The translations under genes and the position numbers were made by a program. The notes beneath the pieces were generated by a model that was not told the DNA's origin, did no database searches, and worked only from the letters and a program-made list of their open reading frames with translations. DNA of 64,000 nt. Origin: Bacillota bacterium. GTDB taxonomy: Bacteria > Bacillota > Clostridia > Lachnospirales > Lachnospiraceae. The stretch's first letter is position 1; each line of letters begins with the position of its first letter. Positions 40,285 to 50,180 of the stretch are shown here, piece by piece. The stretch lies in NCBI GenBank assembly GCA_902363515.1, contig CABJAN010000018.1:1-64000 (forward strand), in the 5' to 3' direction.

Positions 40285-41007
40285 TTAATTTGCTACATAC
40301 ATCTGTTTATATGGATTTTTGCTGTCTGGTGTGACCAGGGTAAAAGGAGAGGAGAGTATGGTTTCCAGGTCATAGTAGAAGTCCTCACAATACTCCTTTA
40401 AATCCTCCATGATTTCCTGCAAGTCTTCACAGGTGGCAATGGCTGCGGTAACTTGTGCAGGAAATTTCAGGTTTCTGAAATCTCCCCGGAGAAATAATTT
40501 TCCGCCGTGCATACCTGTGCAGGGAAAATTTCCAACAATAGGGCGGCCAGATGCATTCAGTCCAAGCACTACAAGAATCCCTCCGGCCTGGTATTCGCCC
40601 AGAAAGCTTCCGGCACATCCGCCAATGATCATAACAGGAATTTTGTCTTTGTAAGCTTTCATATGAATCCCTGCCCGGTAGCCTGCATGATCACGGACAT
40701 AGATTTTACCGCCTCTCATAGCATATCCGGCTGCATCTCCGATACTGCCATGAATCAGGATTTTTCCCGCATTCATGGTATCACCTACTGCATCCTGTGC
40801 ATTGGCATTTACGGTAATATTAGCATTGTTTAAGTAAGCACCAAGAGCATTGCCGGAAATCCCCTGGATGGTAATATCCCGGTCAGACATGCCGGCTCCA
40901 ATGAAGCGCTGGCCACAGCAGTTTTGGATCACATAGCTGTGTTCCGGCTGCCGCAGGGCTTCATTTAATGTTTTATAATCTAAAGCAGCAGCATCAATCA
41001 CTTTCAT
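40285..41007 (-). CDS. GXGXG-domain protein (glutamate synthase C-terminal subunit, GltB3/GlxC-like)
   Basis: A 240-residue protein made of the GltB C-terminal beta-helix. It has repeating G-x-G turns such as GNALGAYLNNANITVNANAQDAVG, GSIGDAAGYAMRGGKIYV and GGCAGSFLGEYQAGGILVVLGLNA. In fused glutamate synthase this helix holds the two active sites together; here it is a free subunit, as in archaea. Start ATG 41007 gives MKVIDAAALDYKTLNEAL, with GGAG 12 nt away; the longer frame is unlikely. It lies between the FMN subunit and the GS-like ligase genes. Confidence 0.9.
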   Translation of the reverse strand: MKVIDAAALDYKTLNEALRQPEHSYVIQNCCGQRFIGAGMSDRDITIQGISGNALGAYLNNANITVNANAQDAVGDTMNAGKILIHGSIGDAAGYAMRGGKIYVRDHAGYRAGIHMKAYKDKIPVMIIGGCAGSFLGEYQAGGILVVLGLNASGRPIVGNFPCTGMHGGKLFLRGDFRNLKFPAQVTAAIATCEDLQEIMEDLKEYCEDFYYDLETILSSPFTLVTPDSKNPYKQMYVAN

Positions 41008-41044
41008 AGTATAACACATCTCCTTACTAAAATGATATAATATT

Positions 41045-42550
41045 TTATTCTCCGGCATGGGAAATTCCCAGGATTTCTAGCTCTTTTTCGTTTAAACCAA
41101 TGCCACGGAGCATCAGACGGTTGCCACGGAGAGCTTCAATGGAATTAATCCCCATGCCTCCCATAAGTTCTTTGATTTCGTGCTTCCAGGCAGTCATTAA
41201 ATTTATGAGACGCTGGCTTCCTGTTTCCGGATCCAGTCTTTTTACAAGCTCCGGACGCTGGGTAGCGATTCCCCAGTTGCATTTGCCGCTTTGGCAGGTG
41301 CGGCAGAGATGGCAGCCCAGAGCCAAAAGAGCTGCTGTTGCCACATAACAGGCATCAGCTCCCAGGGCAATGGCTTTTACCACATCAGAAGCACTACGGA
41401 TACTGCCTCCTACCACAAGGGAAACCTGATTTCGGATACCTTCATCCCTAAGTCTCTGGTCTACAGCGGCCAGAGCCAGTTCCACAGGAATTCCAACATT
41501 GTCACGGATTCTGGTAGGTGCTGCTCCGGTACCGCCCCGGAAACCGTCAATGGCAATGATATCTGCACCGCTTCTGGCAATTCCGCTGGCAATGGCTGCA
41601 ATATTGTGGACAGCAGCTACTTTTACAATAATCGGCTTTTTATATTCCGTGGCTTCTTTCAGTGAATAAACCAGCTGGCGTAAATCTTCAATAGAATAAA
41701 TATCGTGATGAGGAGCAGGAGAGATGGCATCAGAGCCTTCTGGAATCATTCGGGTGCGTGATACGTCTCCCACAATTTTAGCTCCGGGAAGATGTCCGCC
41801 AATACCCGGTTTCGCTCCCTGTCCCATTTTGATTTCAATGCCTGCACCTGCCTTTAAATATTCCTCATGGACACCAAAGCGTCCGGATGCTACCTGGACA
41901 ATGGTGTTTTCTCCATAACAGTAAAAATCCTCGTGGAGTCCCCCTTCTCCGGTATTATAAAGGATTCCAAGCTCTGTTGCGGCAAGAGCCAGAGATTTGT
42001 GTGCATTATAGCTGATGGAGCCATAACTCATGGCAGAGAACATGACAGGCATAGACAGTTCCAGCTGGGGAGGCAGTGCACAGTCTAAACTTCCGTCAGC
42101 AAGCCGGTGTACCTGCTCTGGTTTTTTCCCAAGATAAACTCTGGTTTCCATAGGTTCCCGTAAGGGATCAATGGGAGGGTTGGTCACCTGGGAAGCATTA
42201 ATCAAAATGCGATCCCAGTAAACAGGGAGTGGGTTGGGATTTCCCATGGAAGAAAGGAGAACACCGCCGCTGCTGGCCTGTTTGTAGATTTCCTTCATAG
42301 TGCTTTCTGACCAGTTGGCATTTTCACGGAAAGAACAGTCGCTTTTGGTGATTTTTAAGGCTTTGGTGGGGCAGAAGGAAACACACCGATGACAGTTGAC
42401 ACATTTACTTTCGTCACATTCCATCCGTTTTGTTTCGCTATTATAGGAATGTACGCCATTGGCACATTGCTGCACGCAGACCCTGCAGGAAATACAGCGG
42501 TTTTCATTCCGGATTACTTCAAATTCAGGGTAGATAAATTCAATGCTCAT
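41045..42550 (-). CDS. Glutamate synthase FMN/Fe-S subunit (GltB2/GlxD-like)
   Basis: A 501-residue protein. The N-terminus carries two [4Fe-4S] ferredoxin motifs (CISCRVCVQQC and CVNCHRCVSFC). From about residue 95 it has the FMN-binding glutamate synthase barrel: FSAMSYGSISYNAHKSLALA, GAKPGIGGHLPG, DGFRGGTGAAPTRI. The [3Fe-4S] ligands are in CHLCRTCQSGKCNWG. The enzyme converts 2-oxoglutarate and ammonia to glutamate using reduced ferredoxin or flavodoxin. Its ATG overlaps the stop of the glutaminase-domain gene (ATGA). N-methylglutamate synthase of methylotrophs has the same subunits, so the amine substrate is open. Confidence 0.92.
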   Translation of the reverse strand: MSIEFIYPEFEVIRNENRCISCRVCVQQCANGVHSYNSETKRMECDESKCVNCHRCVSFCPTKALKITKSDCSFRENANWSESTMKEIYKQASSGGVLLSSMGNPNPLPVYWDRILINASQVTNPPIDPLREPMETRVYLGKKPEQVHRLADGSLDCALPPQLELSMPVMFSAMSYGSISYNAHKSLALAATELGILYNTGEGGLHEDFYCYGENTIVQVASGRFGVHEEYLKAGAGIEIKMGQGAKPGIGGHLPGAKIVGDVSRTRMIPEGSDAISPAPHHDIYSIEDLRQLVYSLKEATEYKKPIIVKVAAVHNIAAIASGIARSGADIIAIDGFRGGTGAAPTRIRDNVGIPVELALAAVDQRLRDEGIRNQVSLVVGGSIRSASDVVKAIALGADACYVATAALLALGCHLCRTCQSGKCNWGIATQRPELVKRLDPETGSQRLINLMTAWKHEIKELMGGMGINSIEALRGNRLMLRGIGLNEKELEILGISHAGE

Positions 42551-43644
42551 ACGAAAACTCCTTCCTTTACGGTTACAATAACAGGCTCACCGCCAGCAGG
42601 TGCCCAGATATTTTCAGCCTCTGGTTCCATGGCACGGATGGCAGTTTCTTCACTGGCAATATAAACCATATCCTCTTTTTCGCCTACTACCATGGAACGG
42701 AGTTTCAGGCGGTCATTGAGTGCCATGAGGCCTCCGTTAAATCCAAATACAATGGAAAAAGGCCCGGTGATCAGGAGGCTTGGAAACATGGTTCTTAAAT
42801 ACGTGTGTTTTTTCTGGTCTTCCAAATCCGTTTTTGATGCAATGGTACTCCAGAACGGGGCAGCAATGACGCTGGCGGCTTCTCCAAGGGTCAGACCCTG
42901 TCTGCGCAGCAGATAGTCAAGAATATATGTAATGACTTCTGTATCCGTCTGAAGGGTGCATTGATATCCGAACATTTCCATGAACCGTCGGTTGGCATCA
43001 TAGGAAGAGATTTCTCCGTTATGTACAACAGAATAGTCCAGAAGAGTAAAGGGGTGTGCACCGCCCCACCAGCCAGGGGTGTTGGTAGGATAACGTCCAT
43101 GGGCAGTCCAGGAATATCCATGGTATTCATCTAATTTATAAAAAACACCAATATCTTCCGGATAACCTACTGCCTTAAAGGTACCCATATTTTTTCCGCT
43201 GGAAAAGACATAGGCTCCAGGCATCTGGGTATTGATTTTCATTACGGTACGTACCACATATTCCTTTTCATCCAGCTGCATGGATGTGAGAAGGGACTTT
43301 AAGGGAGCCACAAAATATCTCCAGATAATAGGCTCATCTGTGATTTCCGGTATTTTCCGGGTGGGAATAATTTCCGACTGCACGATTTCAAACCGTTCCT
43401 TTAAAAAGGCCTCACATTCTTTTCTGGTAGCCCTGCTGTCAAAAAACATATGAAATGCATAAAAATCCTTATATTCCGGATAAATCCCGTAAGCGGCAAA
43501 ACCGCCTCCCAAACCATTGGAGCGGTCATGCATGGGTTTCATGGCATTGGTAATGGCTTCTCCGGATATCCGGTTTCCTTCTCTGGAAATCATGGCTGCA
43601 ATAGCACATCCGGAAGGAATCCGTACTTGACCTTCTAGTTTCAT
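42547..43644 (-). CDS. Class II glutamine amidotransferase (GltB1/GlxB-like)
   Basis: A 365-residue Ntn-hydrolase domain protein. C13 in PSGCAIAAMIS is the probable N-terminal nucleophile after removal of a 12-residue leader; GAHPFTLLDYSVVHNGEISSY and CTLQTDTEVITYILDYLL are the glutamine-binding and Ntn-fold motifs. It releases ammonia from glutamine for the FMN subunit encoded next. AAGGAAGG lies upstream of ATG 43644. It is the first gene of the operon, about 100 nt behind a promoter whose transcript begins with a terminator hairpin. Confidence 0.9.
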   Translation of the reverse strand: MKLEGQVRIPSGCAIAAMISREGNRISGEAITNAMKPMHDRSNGLGGGFAAYGIYPEYKDFYAFHMFFDSRATRKECEAFLKERFEIVQSEIIPTRKIPEITDEPIIWRYFVAPLKSLLTSMQLDEKEYVVRTVMKINTQMPGAYVFSSGKNMGTFKAVGYPEDIGVFYKLDEYHGYSWTAHGRYPTNTPGWWGGAHPFTLLDYSVVHNGEISSYDANRRFMEMFGYQCTLQTDTEVITYILDYLLRRQGLTLGEAASVIAAPFWSTIASKTDLEDQKKHTYLRTMFPSLLITGPFSIVFGFNGGLMALNDRLKLRSMVVGEKEDMVYIASEETAIRAMEPEAENIWAPAGGEPVIVTVKEGVFV

Positions 43645-43675
43645 TTTCCTTTACCTTCCTTTCTTTTTTCAATAT

Positions 43676-43735
43676 AAAAACAAAGGCGTCCATTTTAAAA
43701 GCAGAAACTATCTGCTTTCGAAATGAACGCCTTTG
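43676..43735 (-). terminator. Leader attenuator of the glutamate-synthase-like operon, also closing trpA
   Basis: Minus-strand RNA folds into a 15-bp stem CAAAGGCGTTCATTT/AAATGGACGCCTTTG (one G-U pair) carrying an inner AAAGCAGA/TCTGCTTT hairpin, followed by TTTTTATATT. The promoter at 43776-43748 would start RNA only a few bases upstream. The structure must be bypassed for the operon to be expressed, which fits control by the ANTAR protein encoded at the operon's end. As trpA has no other terminator, it also stops trp transcripts. Confidence 0.8.
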
Positions 43736-43747
43736 CTCATATGCATA

Positions 43748-43776
43748 TTTATACAACGATTTAAAATGTTTGTCAA
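43748..43776 (-). promoter_or_regulatory. Promoter of the glutamate-synthase-like operon
   Basis: Minus-strand TTGACA (43776-43771) and TATAAA (43753-43748) with 17-bp spacing. The -35 overlaps the trpA stop codon. Confidence 0.8.
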
Positions 43777-44549
43777 TTACAATTTATTGCATCCTTCATA
43801 GATTTCACATAAGCTCCGATATAGGAAGGAGCTTTTTTCCCATATTGGGCAAGGAGTTTGATGATGGCGGAACCTACAATGACACCGTCTGAGAAGGCAG
43901 ACATCTGCCTGGCCTGCTCTGGTGTAGAGATTCCAAATCCTACTGCACAGGGAATCTTTGTATTTTTTCGCACTTCTTTCAGAATGGGGGTTAAATCTGT
44001 TTTGATTTCTTTTCTGGTTCCCGTAACACCAAGGCTGGAAACAATGTAGAGAAAGCCCTGGGCTTCTTTGGCAATCATGGCGATACGCTCTTTGGAAGTG
44101 GGGGCAATCAGTGAAATCAGATCAATGCCATATTCCCGGCAGGCAGGAAGAAATTCTTCTTTTTCTTCAAAGGGAAGATCCGGAAGAATCAGGCCATCCA
44201 TCCCAACCGCAGCACATTCCTGCAAGAAACGCTGTGTGCCATAAGAAAAAACTACATTGGCATAAGTCATAAAAACTAAAGGAATGTGTACTTTTTTTCT
44301 GAGTTCTTTTACAAAGGCAAAGATTTTATCTGTAGTGATACCACCTTGCAAGGCTCTGAGATTGGCACTTTGGATCACAGGGCCTTCGGCTGTAGGATCC
44401 GAAAAAGGAATTCCAAGTTCAATCAGGTCTGCTCCATTTTCCTGGGCAGCAAGGACAGCGGCAGCAGTGGTTTCCAGATCCGGATCGCCGCAGGTGATAA
44501 AAGCAATAAAAGCTTTTCCCTTTTGAAAGGCATGTTTGATATTACTCAT
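43773..44549 (-). CDS. trpA: Tryptophan synthase alpha subunit
   Basis: A 258-residue TIM barrel. [13 protein letters not shown] contains the family signature, [17 protein letters not shown] holds the catalytic aspartate, and LGVTGTR is the substrate loop near residue 180. It cleaves indole-3-glycerol phosphate to indole, which is channelled to TrpB. ATG 44549 (MSNIKHAFQ) lies 6 nt after GGAGG and overlaps the trpB stop by 8 nt; the upstream extension in frame is not supported. It is the last trp gene. Confidence 0.95.
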   Translation of the reverse strand: MSNIKHAFQKGKAFIAFITCGDPDLETTAAAVLAAQENGADLIELGIPFSDPTAEGPVIQSANLRALQGGITTDKIFAFVKELRKKVHIPLVFMTYANVVFSYGTQRFLQECAAVGMDGLILPDLPFEEKEEFLPACREYGIDLISLIAPTSKERIAMIAKEAQGFLYIVSSLGVTGTRKEIKTDLTPILKEVRKNTKIPCAVGFGISTPEQARQMSAFSDGVIVGSAIIKLLAQYGKKAPSYIGAYVKSMKDAINCN

Positions 44550-45732
44550 GAAGATCCTCCCCTCTATAGCGTGCAATGGCAGCACAATCTTTATCTCCCC
44601 GTCCGGAGATTGTGATTACAAGTATCTGGTCTTTATTCATGGTAGGCGCAAGCTTGATGGCATGTGCAACAGCGTGTGCAGATTCAATAGCCGGAATAAT
44701 ACCTTCTGTTTTAGCCAGGTATTCGAAGGCACATACTGCTTCCTCATCTGTAACCGGAACATACTGGGCGCGGCCAATATCATAAAGCTGAGCATGCTCA
44801 GGCCCGATGCCAGGGTAATCAAGCCCTGCAGAAATAGAATATACAGGAGCAATCTGTCCGTACTCGTCCTGGCAGAAATAGGACTTCATGCCATGGAAAA
44901 TACCAAGTTTTCCAGTTGCGATGGTAGCTGCTGTTTCCCTGGTATGAACGCCCCGTCCTGCGGCTTCACAGCCAATCAGAGAAACCTCCCTGTCTTCTAT
45001 AAAATGGTAGAAACTTCCTATGGCATTGGAACCGCCTCCTACACATGCAAGCACAGCATCCGGAAGTTTTCCCTCTTTTTCTAAAATCTGCTCCTTGATT
45101 TCTTTTGAAATTACAGCCTGAAAATCACGCACAATGGTAGGAAAAGGATGCGGTCCCATGACAGAGCCAAGACAGTAATGGGTATCAGAAATCCGGGAAG
45201 TCCATTCCCGCATGGCCTCTGAAACAGCATCCTTTAAGGTGGCGGTACCGCTTTTTACCGCAATGACTTCAGCACCTAATAGTTTCATGCGGTAAACATT
45301 TAAAGCCTGTCTTATGGTATCCTCTTCTCCCATAAATACTTTACATTCCATACCGAACAGGGCAGCAGCAGTGGCAGTTGCAACTCCGTGCTGGCCGGCA
45401 CCAGTCTCAGCAATCAGCCTCGTCTTTCCCATTTTCTTAGCCAGCAGTGCCTGCCCCAGTACATTATTGATCTTATGTGCTCCTGTGTGATTCAAATCTT
45501 CCCGCTTCAGGTAAATCTTAGCACCTCCCAGATCACGGGTCATCTTTTCCGCATAATAAAGCCGGGAAGGTCTTCCTGCATAATCTTGAAATAACTGGCT
45601 TAACTCCCGGTTAAAGGCAGGATCCTGTTTATAAAAGTCATAGGCTTCTTCCAACTCAATCACAGCATTCATCAAGGTTTCGGGAATATACTGTCCTCCA
45701 TGAATGCCAAAGCGTCCTTTGGGATTTGTCAT
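44542..45732 (-). CDS. trpB: Tryptophan synthase beta subunit
   Basis: A 396-residue PLP enzyme of the TrpB1 type. [24 protein letters not shown] has the PLP lysine; GAGQHG and [11 protein letters not shown] are cofactor-binding loops. It condenses indole with serine to tryptophan. Its ATG overlaps the trpF stop by 4 nt. Length and motifs are complete. Confidence 0.97.
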   Translation of the reverse strand: MTNPKGRFGIHGGQYIPETLMNAVIELEEAYDFYKQDPAFNRELSQLFQDYAGRPSRLYYAEKMTRDLGGAKIYLKREDLNHTGAHKINNVLGQALLAKKMGKTRLIAETGAGQHGVATATAAALFGMECKVFMGEEDTIRQALNVYRMKLLGAEVIAVKSGTATLKDAVSEAMREWTSRISDTHYCLGSVMGPHPFPTIVRDFQAVISKEIKEQILEKEGKLPDAVLACVGGGSNAIGSFYHFIEDREVSLIGCEAAGRGVHTRETAATIATGKLGIFHGMKSYFCQDEYGQIAPVYSISAGLDYPGIGPEHAQLYDIGRAQYVPVTDEEAVCAFEYLAKTEGIIPAIESAHAVAHAIKLAPTMNKDQILVITISGRGDKDCAAIARYRGEDLHE

Positions 45733-46340
45733 AGCTTTTCTCCTCTCTTTCTTACTGCTGCCATAAAAGCAGCTATTTTTTCTTTGTCTTTTTTTCCATT
45801 GGTTTCAATGCCTGAGCTTACGTCCACCCCATAAGGGTGAACCTGGCAGATAGCGTCTGCCACATTTTGGGCATCCAGCCCTCCTGCCAGGAAAAAATCC
45901 TGGCGGATGTTCTTTAATAGGTTCCAGTCAAAGGTCTGGCCTGTGCCTGCCCCGGAATCCAGAAGCAGGAAGTCTGCTGTGCTGTCTGCGGCTTTGTACA
46001 AATCCTTTTCGGAACGGATCTGAATAGCCTGTATCAAAGGCTTACAGGTAAGTCCCCGGAGGGTATGAAGATATTGGGAATCTTCCTGCCCATGAAGCTG
46101 TGCAGCATCAAGGATTCCATTTTCAAGAAGGCCTGCAATGACCTCAGGTTTCTCATCCACAAAAACACCTACTGTCTGAATCCCGGGCAACAGCTGTTCT
46201 TTTAATATTTTTGCTTTCTCAAAGGAAACGTACCGCTTACTTTTTTTATAAAATACAAAACCAGCATAGTCTGGTTTCCACTGGTTTACAGCCATAATAT
46301 CCTCAGGCCTGGAAATTCCGCAAAGCTTGATTTTGGTCAT
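45729..46340 (-). CDS. trpF: Phosphoribosylanthranilate isomerase
   Basis: A 203-residue TIM barrel with [11 protein letters not shown] (catalytic Cys), [25 protein letters not shown] and the closing [15 protein letters not shown]. It performs the Amadori rearrangement of phosphoribosylanthranilate. It overlaps trpC and trpB by 4 nt each, and is a separate protein rather than fused to TrpC. Confidence 0.96.
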   Translation of the reverse strand: MTKIKLCGISRPEDIMAVNQWKPDYAGFVFYKKSKRYVSFEKAKILKEQLLPGIQTVGVFVDEKPEVIAGLLENGILDAAQLHGQEDSQYLHTLRGLTCKPLIQAIQIRSEKDLYKAADSTADFLLLDSGAGTGQTFDWNLLKNIRQDFFLAGGLDAQNVADAICQVHPYGVDVSSGIETNGKKDKEKIAAFMAAVRKRGEKL

Positions 46341-47119
46341 AGGCTGCCTCGCAGTTCTAAAAGCAGTGCTTTTTTATCTTTGGCTTTCATGAATGCTTCC
46401 CCGATTAAAAGGGCATCTGCACCGGTTTCCAGGATTGCTGCTACATCTCCTGCATTTTGAATACCGCTTTCCGAAACAAAGAGAATGTCCCTGGGCACCA
46501 TCTGTCTCAGACTCCGGCTGTTCTCTGTATTTACTGAAAAATCCTTTAAATTCCGGTTATTAACGCCCACAATAGTAGCTCCGGCACAGAGGGCTTTTTC
46601 CACCTCTTCTTCATTATGTGCCTCTGTCAGGGCAGAAAGCCCCAACTCTTTGGAAATCTCCAGGTATTCTTTTATCTGCTCCTGAGAGAGGAGAGAACAG
46701 ATCAGAAGAACGGCAGATGCCCCCAGAACCTTTGCCTGGTAAATCATATATTCATCTACAAGAAAGTCCTTTCTGAGACATGGCACAGATACCTGTTCTG
46801 CAATTCCTCTTAGATATTCATCACTTCCCAGAAACCATCTTGGTTCTGTCAGGACGGAAATGGCATCTGCCCCGGCTGCTTCATAATCTTTTGCAATCTG
46901 AAGGTAGGGAAAATCTGGTGCGATCACTCCCTTAGAAGGAGATGCTTTTTTACATTCGCAGATAAAGGAGAGACCAGGTTTTCTCAGTGCTGCCTCAAAG
47001 GGAAAGGTTCCTTTTGGAAGGGATAGGGCTGTTTGGCGAAGTTCAGACAGGGAGAGGCTTTTTTTTGCCTGTTCGGTACGCTCCCTTGCATGGGCAGCTA
47101 ACTGCTCTAAGATGTTCAT
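46337..47119 (-). CDS. trpC: Indole-3-glycerol phosphate synthase
   Basis: A 260-residue TIM barrel: [19 protein letters not shown] (catalytic Lys/Glu), [41 protein letters not shown] and SESGIQ. It closes the indole ring from carboxyphenylaminodeoxyribulose phosphate. ATG overlaps the trpD stop by 4 nt. Confidence 0.96.
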   Translation of the reverse strand: MNILEQLAAHARERTEQAKKSLSLSELRQTALSLPKGTFPFEAALRKPGLSFICECKKASPSKGVIAPDFPYLQIAKDYEAAGADAISVLTEPRWFLGSDEYLRGIAEQVSVPCLRKDFLVDEYMIYQAKVLGASAVLLICSLLSQEQIKEYLEISKELGLSALTEAHNEEEVEKALCAGATIVGVNNRNLKDFSVNTENSRSLRQMVPRDILFVSESGIQNAGDVAAILETGADALLIGEAFMKAKDKKALLLELRGSL

Positions 47120-48144
47120 ACCATCACCTCCTGATTGCTGATTTGAATCAGCTTTTCCAGTACTGCAAGAGCCTTCTTGGAATCAATCAGTTCCCCGGCA
47201 AGAGCAATTCCATCCTTTAAGGTTTCAGCTTTTCCTCCGATATACAGTGCAGCCCCTGCATTCATTAAGACTGCATTTCTTTTTGGGCCTTTTTCACCCT
47301 TTAGAAGAGCCAGGGTAATGTCTGCATTTTCTTTTGGGGTCCCTCCCTTTAGATCCTCCCGGGTGCACCGTTGAAAGCCGAAATCCTCCGGAGCGATTAC
47401 AGAAGTCTTAAACCAGCCGTCACGGATTTCACAGATTGTAGTAGGAGCACTCAGGGAAATTTCATCCAGTTTATCCTGTCCGTACACCACCATGCCGCGT
47501 TTCACACCAAGATTAATCAGAACCTGGGCAAGAGGTTCCACAAGATATTCGTCATACACGCCAAGAAGCTGCATGGATGGTGTTCCCGGGTTAGTCAGGG
47601 GACCAAGAATATTAAATACAGTACGGAAGCCCAGTTCTTTGCGGATGGCTCCCACATATTTCATGGAAGTATGATAGTCCTGTGCAAAGAAGAAACACAT
47701 TCCTGCTTTTTTCAGAAGCTCAACACATTTTTCTGGTGTCTGGTGGATATTTACCCCCAGAGCTTCCAGGCAGTCTGCTGTACCGCACTGGGAGGAGGCT
47801 GCCCTGTTTCCGTGCTTGGCTACCTTCATTCCTCCTGCCGCTGCCACAAGTGCAGAGGTTGTGGAGATATTAAAGCTGTGTGCATTGTCGCCTCCAGTAC
47901 CTACGATTTCGAAAAGTTCCATACCGGTATCGACTTTTATGGCGTGGGCTCTCATGGAGGAAGCACACCCTGCGATTTCATCGGTGGTTTCTGCCCTGGC
48001 ACTTTTGGTAGACAGTGCAGCAAGAAATGCAGCGTTTTGTGTAGGCGTTGTCTTTCCGCTCATGATTTCATTCATCACCTCATAAGCCTCATCATAGGTC
48101 AGGTCTTCTTTGTCTACAATTTTTACAATGGCTTCTTTAATCAT
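47116..48144 (-). CDS. trpD: Anthranilate phosphoribosyltransferase
   Basis: A 342-residue class IV phosphoribosyltransferase: [15 protein letters not shown] (PRPP loop), [21 protein letters not shown] and [11 protein letters not shown]. It transfers the phosphoribosyl group of PRPP to anthranilate. It begins 3 nt after trpG, and is a separate protein from TrpG. Confidence 0.96.
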   Translation of the reverse strand: MIKEAIVKIVDKEDLTYDEAYEVMNEIMSGKTTPTQNAAFLAALSTKSARAETTDEIAGCASSMRAHAIKVDTGMELFEIVGTGGDNAHSFNISTTSALVAAAGGMKVAKHGNRAASSQCGTADCLEALGVNIHQTPEKCVELLKKAGMCFFFAQDYHTSMKYVGAIRKELGFRTVFNILGPLTNPGTPSMQLLGVYDEYLVEPLAQVLINLGVKRGMVVYGQDKLDEISLSAPTTICEIRDGWFKTSVIAPEDFGFQRCTREDLKGGTPKENADITLALLKGEKGPKRNAVLMNAGAALYIGGKAETLKDGIALAGELIDSKKALAVLEKLIQISNQEVMV

Positions 48145-48147
48145 GGT

Positions 48148-48717
48148 TCATATCTCCTTTATAAAATTTTTGATCATGGTTTTTCCTTCTGGAGTCATGA
48201 CAGATTCCGGATGGAACTGTACGCCGAAAATGGGATATTCCTGATGCTGCACACCCATAATTTCCCCATCTGAGGTAAGAGCAGTTACTTTCAGGGAATC
48301 CGGAAGTGTATGGGGTGCGGCAGCGAGAGAGTGGTACCTTCCTACAAGACTTTTGCTTTTGCAACCATGAAACAGCGGACAGGTTAAATCCAGGCTGATT
48401 TCAGACTGCTTTCCGTGCATCAGCTGTCCGGCATAGACAATGGAAGCCCCAAAAGCAGAGCAAATGGCCTGATGTCCCAGACACACGCCGAGTATGGGGA
48501 TGTCTTTTCCCAGGGTCTTTACCACATCAATAATGTTTCCCGCATCCTCCGGTCTGCCGGGACCGGGAGAAAGTACGATTTTATTAGGTTGATTTTCCTG
48601 GATTTCTTCCAGCGTCATTTCATCATTTCGAACTACCAGAATATCGGGATTCCATTCTCCGAGAAACTGATAAAGATTAAAAGAGAAGCTGTCATAATTA
48701 TCAATTAATAAGATCAT
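48148..48717 (-). CDS. trpG: Anthranilate synthase glutaminase subunit
   Basis: A 189-residue class I glutamine amidotransferase: LIDNYDSFSFNLYQFLG start, LSPGPGRPEDAG, nucleophile Cys in LGVCLGHQAI and the His-x-Glu pair in VQFHPES. It supplies ammonia to TrpE; in related bacteria it can also serve PabB (4-aminobenzoate). ATG overlaps the trpE stop as ATGA. Confidence 0.95.
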   Translation of the reverse strand: MILLIDNYDSFSFNLYQFLGEWNPDILVVRNDEMTLEEIQENQPNKIVLSPGPGRPEDAGNIIDVVKTLGKDIPILGVCLGHQAICSAFGASIVYAGQLMHGKQSEISLDLTCPLFHGCKSKSLVGRYHSLAAAPHTLPDSLKVTALTSDGEIMGVQHQEYPIFGVQFHPESVMTPEGKTMIKNFIKEI

Positions 48718-50180
48718 AAGTCCTCCTCCTGTGCCAGTTCCAGTGCATGCAGGGAAGCCCTGGCTTTATTCAGGCACTCTTCATATTCTTTTTCCGGTAC
48801 GGAATCTGCTACGATTCCAGCTCCGCTTCGTACATACACTTGTCCGTCTTTTTTATAGGCAATACGTATGGCAATGCAGGTATCCATATTGCCGGTGAAA
48901 TCTATATAGCCGATGGCACCTCCATAAATTCCCCGTTTGTTGTATTCCAGCTGACGGATAAGCTGGCAGGCTCTGATTTTCGGTGCTCTGGACAGGGTTC
49001 CTGCTGGCAGGACTGCTTCAATGGCATCCAGGGCATCTTTTCCTTCACAAATTTCACTGCGGATGGTGGAACCGATGTGCATTACATGAGAGAAACGCTG
49101 GATGGCATGGAATTCTTCTACCTGAACGGATCCAATCTTACTGATTTTTCCTAGATCATTTCTTCCCAAATCTACCAGCATATTGTGCTCAGCCAATTCC
49201 TTCTCATCTGCCAGCAACTCCTGCTCCAGCAGTTTATCCTGTTTTTCTGTATTGCCCCTTGGTCGGGTTCCGGCAAGAGGAAATGTATGGAGAATACCGT
49301 TTTCCAGTTTTACCAAAGTCTCAGGGGAAGCACCCGCTGCTTCTACATCAGTTCCTGAAAAATAAAACATATAGGGAGAAGGATTCATAGTGCGCAGAAG
49401 CCGGTAAGTATTGAGCAGGCTTCCTTGAAAGGGAGCATGGAAATAATTAGAAAGAACAATCTGAAAAATATCCCCTTCCTGAATGTATTGTTTTGCCTTC
49501 TCCACCATGGAACAAAACTGCTCCTTGTTAAAGAAAGAAACCGGCTTATCCAGCATTTTTCCGCCTGGTTCTTTTTTCTTTTTTCCTGTCCGCAAAAGCC
49601 GGATAAGCTGTTCCAGTTCCAGTACAGCTTTGTGATATCCTGACTCCGGATCTTTTAATTCCATGTTTACTATGAGAATGAGCTTTTGGCGTACATGGTC
49701 AAAAGCAATGACTTTATCAAAAAGCATCAGATCCAAATCCTGAAAAGCCTGCTCATCCTCCGGATACCCGGGTACAGAAGGTTCTGTGTATCCGAAATAA
49801 TCATAAGAAAAATATCCAACCAGCCCCCCGGTAAAAGGTGGAAGATGAGAAAATCCCGGACTTTTCCGTTCAGCCATAATCTGACGGATGTAATTGGAAG
49901 GATGACTGGTTTTTAGTTTCAAATCTCCGATTTTCATGTTCCCGTTCCTGCAGGTGATTTCCAGCTTGGGGTCATATCCCAGAAAACTGTAGCGGCCCCA
50001 TTGCCCTTGCGGAACAGCCGATTCCAGTAAATAACAATGGGTAGAAACCTGTTTCAGTATTTTCATGGTCTCCAGAGGAGTGGTAAAGTCGGACAGGATC
50101 TCGCAGCTTACAGGAAGTATCTGATACAGTCCTTTTGCTGCTATGTTCTGTACTTCTTTCAGTGTTGGTGTAATGTTCAT
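48714..50180 (-). CDS. trpE: Anthranilate synthase component I
   Basis: A 488-residue chorismate-utilising enzyme. The N-domain (about 1-180) includes LLESAVPQGQWGRYSFLG, the tryptophan-feedback region; the catalytic C-domain includes GDIFQIVLSNYF, FPLAGTRPRG, ELLADEKELAEHNMLVDLGRNDLG and IYGGAIGYIDFTG. It converts chorismate to anthranilate with ammonia from TrpG. AGGAGG lies about 8 nt before ATG 50180, which follows a T-box leader. It is the first of seven tightly packed trp genes. Confidence 0.96.
   Translation of the reverse strand: MNITPTLKEVQNIAAKGLYQILPVSCEILSDFTTPLETMKILKQVSTHCYLLESAVPQGQWGRYSFLGYDPKLEITCRNGNMKIGDLKLKTSHPSNYIRQIMAERKSPGFSHLPPFTGGLVGYFSYDYFGYTEPSVPGYPEDEQAFQDLDLMLFDKVIAFDHVRQKLILIVNMELKDPESGYHKAVLELEQLIRLLRTGKKKKEPGGKMLDKPVSFFNKEQFCSMVEKAKQYIQEGDIFQIVLSNYFHAPFQGSLLNTYRLLRTMNPSPYMFYFSGTDVEAAGASPETLVKLENGILHTFPLAGTRPRGNTEKQDKLLEQELLADEKELAEHNMLVDLGRNDLGKISKIGSVQVEEFHAIQRFSHVMHIGSTIRSEICEGKDALDAIEAVLPAGTLSRAPKIRACQLIRQLEYNKRGIYGGAIGYIDFTGNMDTCIAIRIAYKKDGQVYVRSGAGIVADSVPEKEYEECLNKARASLHALELAQEEDL

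Noticed and set aside
39709..40401. 230-residue frame opposite the GS-like ligase
   Set aside because: Antisense shadow; the minus-strand ligase has all family motifs.
43697..43717. Inner hairpin of the 43.7-kb leader as an ANTAR hexaloop
   Set aside because: Best pairing gives a 5-nt loop (TAGTT); a hexaloop would break the stem.
47371..48273. 300-residue frame opposite trpD and trpG
   Set aside because: Long but antisense to two complete trp genes, rich in Cys/His/Phe, with no plausible start.
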